10,965 bases of DNA from CAYSAA01 sp964428905 (lineage in GTDB: Bacteria; Atribacterota; Phoenicimicrobiia; Phoenicimicrobiales; Stramentimicrobiaceae), in the NCBI GenBank assembly GCA_964428905.1, contig CAYSAA010000251.1:1-10965 (forward strand), written 5' to 3'. The notes under the pieces are model-generated. The model was given only the letters and a program-made list of their open reading frames with translations, ran no database searches and was not told where the DNA came from. Each line of letters begins with the position of its first letter. Within the stretch, counting starts at the first letter, position 1. Shown piece after piece: positions 7,716-10,965 of the stretch. Both the position numbers and the translations under genes were made by a program.

Positions 7716-7739
7716 AAATATTTGCTCTTAACAATATTT
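7716..7739. promoter_or_regulatory. Candidate MarR operator
   Basis: The inverted repeat AAATATT-N10-AATATTT spans 24 bp just downstream of the -10 box, around the expected transcription start of marR-trx. Autoregulating MarR proteins often bind palindromes in this position. The sequence is AT-rich, so the symmetry could be chance. Confidence 0.35.
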
Positions 7740-7749
7740 AATAACAGCA

Positions 7750-7777
7750 ATTATATCCTAATTTTTAAGTTTGTCAA
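7750..7777 (-). promoter_or_regulatory. Sigma-A type promoter of the marR-trx operon
   Basis: On the minus strand a perfect TTGACA (7772-7777) and a perfect TATAAT (7750-7755) are separated by 16 bp. Transcription should start near 7743, giving a leader of about 70 nt before the marR ATG at 7670. This is the best promoter in the window. No equally good promoter is visible for the divergent gene at 7876. Confidence 0.85.
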
Positions 7778-7875
7778 GAAATTATAAATAATTTTTTTGT
7801 TTTCTGTGAAAAAAATTTATAGAATGTAAATAGAATCAATTTCTACCTTCAGAAGAAAAATATTGAAGTGAGGAA

Positions 7876-9204
7876 ATGAATATATCTTTCTATAAAAATC
7901 AAAGCATCAAAAAAGATGACATCCCATACGATGTTTTATTCATATTGAAAAAACTGAAAGACTCAGGATTCTGGTCTTTCCTGGTAGGGGGTTGCGTTAG
8001 AGACCTTTTGCTTAAAAGGACTGTAAGGGATTGGGATATCATTACCGATGCAAGGCCAAGTCAGATCGAGTTGATATTCAGGGAGTATAAAACATTAATC
8101 ATTGGAAAAAGTTTCCATACGGTAGCCCTTGTTCTGAATCACAAAATGTACCAGATTTCTTCCTTTTGGAACAAAGGTACTCTATACCTTGGCGATCAGC
8201 AAGGAAAATTATTTCGAATATTACAAAATGATTTAATCTGTCGCGATTTCACCATCAATGCCATGGCTTGGAATCAGGGCAGGGGACTTCTGGATCCGTC
8301 CAAGGGACTACAGGATTTAAGTCAAAAAGTTCTCAGAAGTATTAGTCCTGATAAAAGGTTTAAAGAAGATCCTCTGAGAATGTTAAGAGCGGTTCGCATT
8401 GCCAGTGAGTTAGATTTTACTATGAGCGCAGAAATCAAGAAAAGCTTAATCCAGCATAATTTTTTGATTTCCCATGTTAGCGCTGAGAGGATAAGAAATG
8501 AACTTTATTACATTTTTAAGTCTTACGATACAAAGCGAGGCATATTGTTATTACAACAATTTGGCCTCGACCGCTATATTTTCAGCCTTGATCAAGTTAA
8601 GAAGATACAAGTGACCAAGAAAGAGAGAAAGGAAAATTACCTATTACTATCAGGATTAGATAATTTAAAAAAAGACTTAGCAACCCAACTGGTGTTATGG
8701 GGTAGACTCTATTTTGGTTCCTGCCAGGCTGCCCGAATGTTTTATTTTCCAGTTGTCAAGTTCTTAAAATTTACGAAGAGAACAATTGAAAGGATAAAAA
8801 TTCTGCTAAGTACTGAATGGCAAGATGTTGATTTTAGCTCTAGCATCCAGATTCGCTTTCTAATAGCCCAATTTGGAAGAGAAAACATAGAACTCTTGAT
8901 GTCATTAAAGAAAATATTATTATCCGAGAGCAATCAATTGCAACAGAATCAATTGAAAATAGAAGAAAGATTACTTAGAGAAGAATTAGGGAGCAATAAC
9001 CCGGTAGAATTAAGTGACTTAGCAATTGATGGTAATGATTTGATCAACATGGGCCTGTCAGAAGGCAAAGAAATAGGAGATATCCTTAGAATAATATTTA
9101 AAAAAGTGCTCGTTAATCCCAAAAATAATAATAAAGACATTCTTGTCCAATTTGTTCAAGACATCATTAAAGATAAAGGTAAAATAGAAAAAAGATGTAA
9201 TTAG
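7876..9204 (+). CDS. cca: CCA tRNA nucleotidyltransferase / poly(A) polymerase family protein
   Basis: This class II nucleotidyltransferase probably adds or repairs the 3' CCA end of tRNAs; a CC-adding, A-adding or poly(A)-adding specificity cannot be excluded. The head domain has LVGGCVRDLLL (36-46), the catalytic DxD in RDWDIITDA (D52 and D54), and CRDFTINAMAW (122-132). The RNA-binding neck has RFKEDPLRMLRAVRIASELDF (about 161-181). The remaining 250 residues are helical and show no HD domain motif. Length (442) fits the bacterial family. ATG 7876 is the first start after an in-frame TGA at 7864, although its GAGG ribosome site is unusually close (about 2-3 nt). It is transcribed away from marR, and no terminator is visible before the mobile elements downstream. 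Confidence 0.88.
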   Translation: MNISFYKNQSIKKDDIPYDVLFILKKLKDSGFWSFLVGGCVRDLLLKRTVRDWDIITDARPSQIELIFREYKTLIIGKSFHTVALVLNHKMYQISSFWNKGTLYLGDQQGKLFRILQNDLICRDFTINAMAWNQGRGLLDPSKGLQDLSQKVLRSISPDKRFKEDPLRMLRAVRIASELDFTMSAEIKKSLIQHNFLISHVSAERIRNELYYIFKSYDTKRGILLLQQFGLDRYIFSLDQVKKIQVTKKERKENYLLLSGLDNLKKDLATQLVLWGRLYFGSCQAARMFYFPVVKFLKFTKRTIERIKILLSTEWQDVDFSSSIQIRFLIAQFGRENIELLMSLKKILLSESNQLQQNQLKIEERLLREELGSNNPVELSDLAIDGNDLINMGLSEGKEIGDILRIIFKKVLVNPKNNNKDILVQFVQDIIKDKGKIEKRCN

Positions 9205-9230
9205 AGCTGAAAATTTCAACCGAAAAATAG

Positions 9231-9360
9231 AGGATCCAGGCCAGAATCAAACGCAGGCGTAAAACCACCACCAATAGCAGGCATAACAATCGAATATACC
9301 CTAATTTAATCAAAGATTTCCTTACCACCGGCATCAATCAGGTCTGGTGCAGTGATATTA
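9231..9360 (+). pseudogene. IS3-family transposase (OrfB, DDE/rve) remnant interrupted by group II intron 1
   Basis: The frame starting at 9231, just after a TAG at 9228, reads through to 9360 and contains a basic stretch (RRRKTTTNSRHNN), then RIYPNLIKDFL, then NQVWCSDI. This is the pattern of IS3-family OrfB just before and into the integrase core, where the Asp of W-x-x-DITY is the first residue of the DDE triad. The N-terminal part of the transposase is missing on the left, where the sequence runs into the end of cca after 26 bp. On the right the next codon is split by the intron at 9361. No terminal inverted repeat is visible. The remainder would lie beyond the window, after both introns. 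The family assignment rests on a short, 43-residue match made by eye. Confidence 0.75.
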
Positions 9361-9571
9361 GTGTGCCGTAGCAAAGCTACGCAAGAGATGAGGGTGTGGC
9401 CCCTCGCAATCGGCTGGTAGGAGCGGGTTGCAAACCACTATCAGCGGCATTCGGTCAAAAGCCAGGGTCGTGAGCGTTATAGAAAAGGCATGATAACATG
9501 TCAGGTGGGAATCATGAAGACGAACAACCGTGAACTGCCGTTCCATTGTCGAAAGTACTTTAGTTGATATC
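9354..9571 (+). other. IBS1 (9354-9360) and EBS1 (9565-9571) of intron 1
   Basis: The last seven bases of the 5' exon, GATATTA, pair with TGATATC in the domain I loop: six Watson-Crick pairs and one wobble. The EBS1 lies 14 nt after the start of the GTCGAAAG block, the same place as in intron 2. This fixes the splice site between 9360 and 9361. Confidence 0.75.
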
Positions 9572-10501
9572 AAAAACGGTTATGGATGTAAAACCGTGAT
9601 AAGTTTGAGCGAAACCTACTTACGGCTCAAGCGGTATCCGGTATAGAGGCAGCGTGAGCATGATTCAGGCTCTTTGTGTGGAACTACGGGAACCTTCGAT
9701 AGAAGACTGAATCATCTATCAAGGGACGGAGCAACTCGTAGTAGTGTGGAAGTCATGGTAATGATGATGGAGCGAAGGGATTGCGTTAGCTACGTTATGC
9801 CCCAATATCAACCGAAAGGGAAGAGTGTTGAGACCTGGCAAAATCGTATCAAATATCCAAGAGAACGGTCTACGAAGCGTATAAGAAAGTAAAAGCAAAT
9901 CAAGGGGCCGCTGGCGTTGATGAAGAAACCATGGGGAAATTTGAGGAAAAACTGGGCAGAAATCTCTACAAAATAGGGAATCGCTTCAGCTCTGGCCGTT
10001 ATGATCCACCGCCAGTCAAAGGTGTTCTGATACCTAAGAAATCAGGCGGGATAAGAACACTGGGCATTCCTACGATCTCAGACCGAGTTGCCCAAATGGT
10101 GGTCAAAATGACGCTGGAACCCATTTTTCATAGGGACTCTTATAGATACAGACCTAATCGTTCAGCAATAGGAGCTGTAGGCTTAGTCAGAAAGCGGAGT
10201 TGGCAGTATGATTGGGTGGTCGAATTTGATATCAAGGGACTGTTTGATTATATCAGTCATGAGTTGCTTATGAAAGCGGTAAGAAAACACAGCCCAAACG
10301 ATTGGACTGCGCTTTATATCGAAAGATGGCTGAAAGCTCCCATAAAAGACTCAGATGGGATAGTTCGAGAAAGGCATTCAGGTACACCTCAGGGAGGCGT
10401 GATTTCACCGCTGCTAGCAAATTTGTTTCTGCATGATGCCTTTGATCGATGGATTACCGATACGATGCGCAGCGTACGATTCGTGCGCTACGCAGATGAT
10501 G
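9361..10501 (+). mobile_element. Group II intron 1, 5' part (host of intron 2)
   Basis: The intron begins with GTGTG, fitting the GUGYG rule, directly after IBS1. Domain I features include the opening hairpin CGTAGC-AAA-GCTACG (9367-9381), the conserved GTGAGCGTTA, AAGACGAACAA and GTCGAAAG blocks, and the EBS1 loop at 9565-9571. A maturase/reverse transcriptase frame follows from 9797. Domains V and VI are not in the window because intron 2 interrupts the element at 10502; they are expected beyond it. Its RNA resembles intron 2 throughout but is shorter in the domain II/III region. Base composition is clearly more GC-rich than the chromosome to the left, in keeping with horizontal origin. I do not assign a structural class. 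Confidence 0.9.
9797..10501 (+). pseudogene. ltrA: Group II intron-encoded reverse transcriptase/maturase of intron 1, frameshifted and interrupted at YADD
   Basis: The protein begins at ATG 9797 with MPQYQPKGKSVETWQ and runs in one frame to about 9867 (KYPRER). The family sequence VYEAYKKVKANQGAAGVDEE then continues in another frame from GTC 9868, so one base has been lost near 9865-9868. From there the frame is open to 10501: RT blocks include VKGVLIPKKSGGIRTLGIPTISDR, the catalytic FDIKGLFD, GTPQGGVISPLLANLFL and RYADD. Intron 2 begins after the first base of the next codon. The rest of the RT, thumb/maturase domain and any endonuclease domain would lie after intron 2. The frameshift makes this protein unlikely to be active even if intron 2 is spliced, so mobility or splicing of intron 1 probably depends on a protein from elsewhere. 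An ATG at 9931 gives a longer uninterrupted frame but is internal. Confidence 0.88.
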
Positions 10502-10749
10502 GTGCGCAACGAAGGCGCAGGAAGTGCGCCTGAGTGCGCACCAATGCTGCCATGCTGTACAAAAGATGAGGGAAGGTCCCTCGGAACCGCCATGCAGATG
10601 GAGGTTTCAAACCACCTTAAGCTGCCCTGATCAAAAGCCCGGGTAGTGAGCGTTAAGGAAAAGGCGAAATAAGATTTCGTCAGGTAGATGCTATAAAGAC
10701 GAACAAAGGTGAATCACTGATAAAATGTCGAAAGCGTAGGGATGTCATC
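10495..10749 (+). other. IBS1 (10495-10501) and EBS1 (10743-10749) of intron 2
   Basis: The 5' exon end GATGATG pairs with TGTCATC in domain I: five Watson-Crick pairs and two G-T wobbles. EBS1 occupies the same position after GTCGAAAG as in intron 1. The pairing supports 10501/10502 as the splice site over the other GTGCGC copies nearby. Confidence 0.65.
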
Positions 10750-10965
10750 AAAACCAGGGAGAGTCGTTAACCTGGGATAAGTCTGGAGGATACCTGCCTA
10801 CTGTCCAGGCGGTCACCGGCATGAAGGTGGCGTGAACATAGTATAGGCTTTTGTATAGAACGTGGGAACCTACGACTCTGATGCTAAGGGAAAAATCCAA
10901 GTGGAGGACCCACAAGGAGGAAAGTACCGATGCAGAGTATAGGGGCGGAACAGCCTGTAGTAGTA
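10502..10965 (+). mobile_element. Group II intron 2, nested inside the intron 1 RT gene, 3'-truncated by the window
   Basis: The element starts with GTGCG immediately after the YADD codons of the intron 1 RT. It repeats the intron 1 RNA layout: GATGAGGG...CCCTCG, GGTTTCAAACCA, TAGTGAGCGTTA, AAGACGAACAA, GTCGAAAG, GGCGTGAACAT and GGGAACCTACGA. EBS1 is at 10743-10749. The stem ACTCTG (10875-10880) / CAGAGT (10933-10938) and the block ending in CCTGTAGTAGTA mark the domain II/III region, so the window ends shortly before where its own maturase gene would start if it has one. The 5' region has more hairpin sequence than intron 1 (10502-10541). It is a different intron from intron 1, related but not a recent copy. 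Confidence 0.9.

Noticed and set aside
7795..7823. Promoter for cca with TATAGA at 7818-7823
   Set aside because: The -10 match is fair, but no credible -35 hexamer lies at 16-18 bp in this A/T-rich stretch.
9358..9573. Minus-strand frame across the start of intron 1
   Set aside because: It lies over structured intron domain I and shows no protein family pattern.
9674..9892. A separate 72-residue gene
   Set aside because: Its first part is intron RNA sequence; only from 9797 does it encode the N-terminus of the intron 1 maturase, which then continues in another frame.
9931..10533. A stand-alone 200-residue reverse transcriptase gene starting at ATG 9931
   Set aside because: Family residues extend upstream of 9931 in the same frame, and the last residues after 10501 are intron 2 RNA read as codons.
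10433..10630. Frame spanning the intron 1/intron 2 junction
   Set aside because: It runs through RT codons in the wrong frame and then intron RNA; no protein signal.
1..10965. CRISPR array, tRNA or rRNA genes
   Set aside because: No regularly spaced direct repeats, tRNA-like cloverleaf with TTCRANY loop, or rRNA segments were seen on either strand.

Overview
This is a chromosomal segment of a low-GC bacterium. The first 9.2 kb is clearly AT-rich. It carries core genes: rsmG, the chromosomal parA/parB pair with a parS site, amaP/asp23, a DUF401 membrane protein, a beta-CASP RNase-like hydrolase, a marR–thioredoxin pair and a CCA-adding enzyme. The rsmG–parA–parB order is common near bacterial origins. 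The AmaP/Asp23 pair is best known from Firmicutes and other Gram-positives, but also occurs in candidate phyla such as Atribacterota. I therefore suggest a Clostridia-like or Atribacterota-like organism with low confidence; no ribosomal RNA is present to settle it.

Layout: 1-690 is rsmG, cut at its 5' end by the window edge. 691-902 is a non-coding region with a hairpin and a perfect 18-bp palindromic parS site. 903-3638 holds parA, parB (8-bp overlap), amaP and asp23, all on + and probably one transcription unit, closed by a strong bidirectional terminator (3685-3734). 3770-4987 encodes a DUF401 integral membrane protein from a TTG start. 5134-6789 encodes an MBL/beta-CASP hydrolase. A second bidirectional terminator (6833-6890) separates it from the convergent marR-trx operon on the minus strand (7670 to 6910). 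That operon has a near-consensus sigma-A promoter and repeat-rich leader. 7876-9204 is a CCA-adding enzyme/poly(A) polymerase family gene on +.

The last 1.7 kb is different: it is visibly more GC-rich and is a nest of mobile elements. 9231-9360 is a remnant of an IS3-family DDE transposase, readable only by translating past the end of cca. It is interrupted inside its first catalytic-Asp motif by group II intron 1, which starts at 9361 with GTGTG. The reverse transcriptase/maturase of intron 1 has a one-base frameshift near its N-terminus. It is itself interrupted exactly at its YADD catalytic motif by group II intron 2, which starts at 10502 with GTGCG and runs off the window. For both introns a 7-nt EBS1–IBS1 pairing can be found at equivalent places in domain I, which fixes both 5' splice sites. 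In both cases the IBS1 begins on a catalytic Asp codon of the host enzyme. This intron-in-intron-in-IS arrangement is the most interesting structure here.
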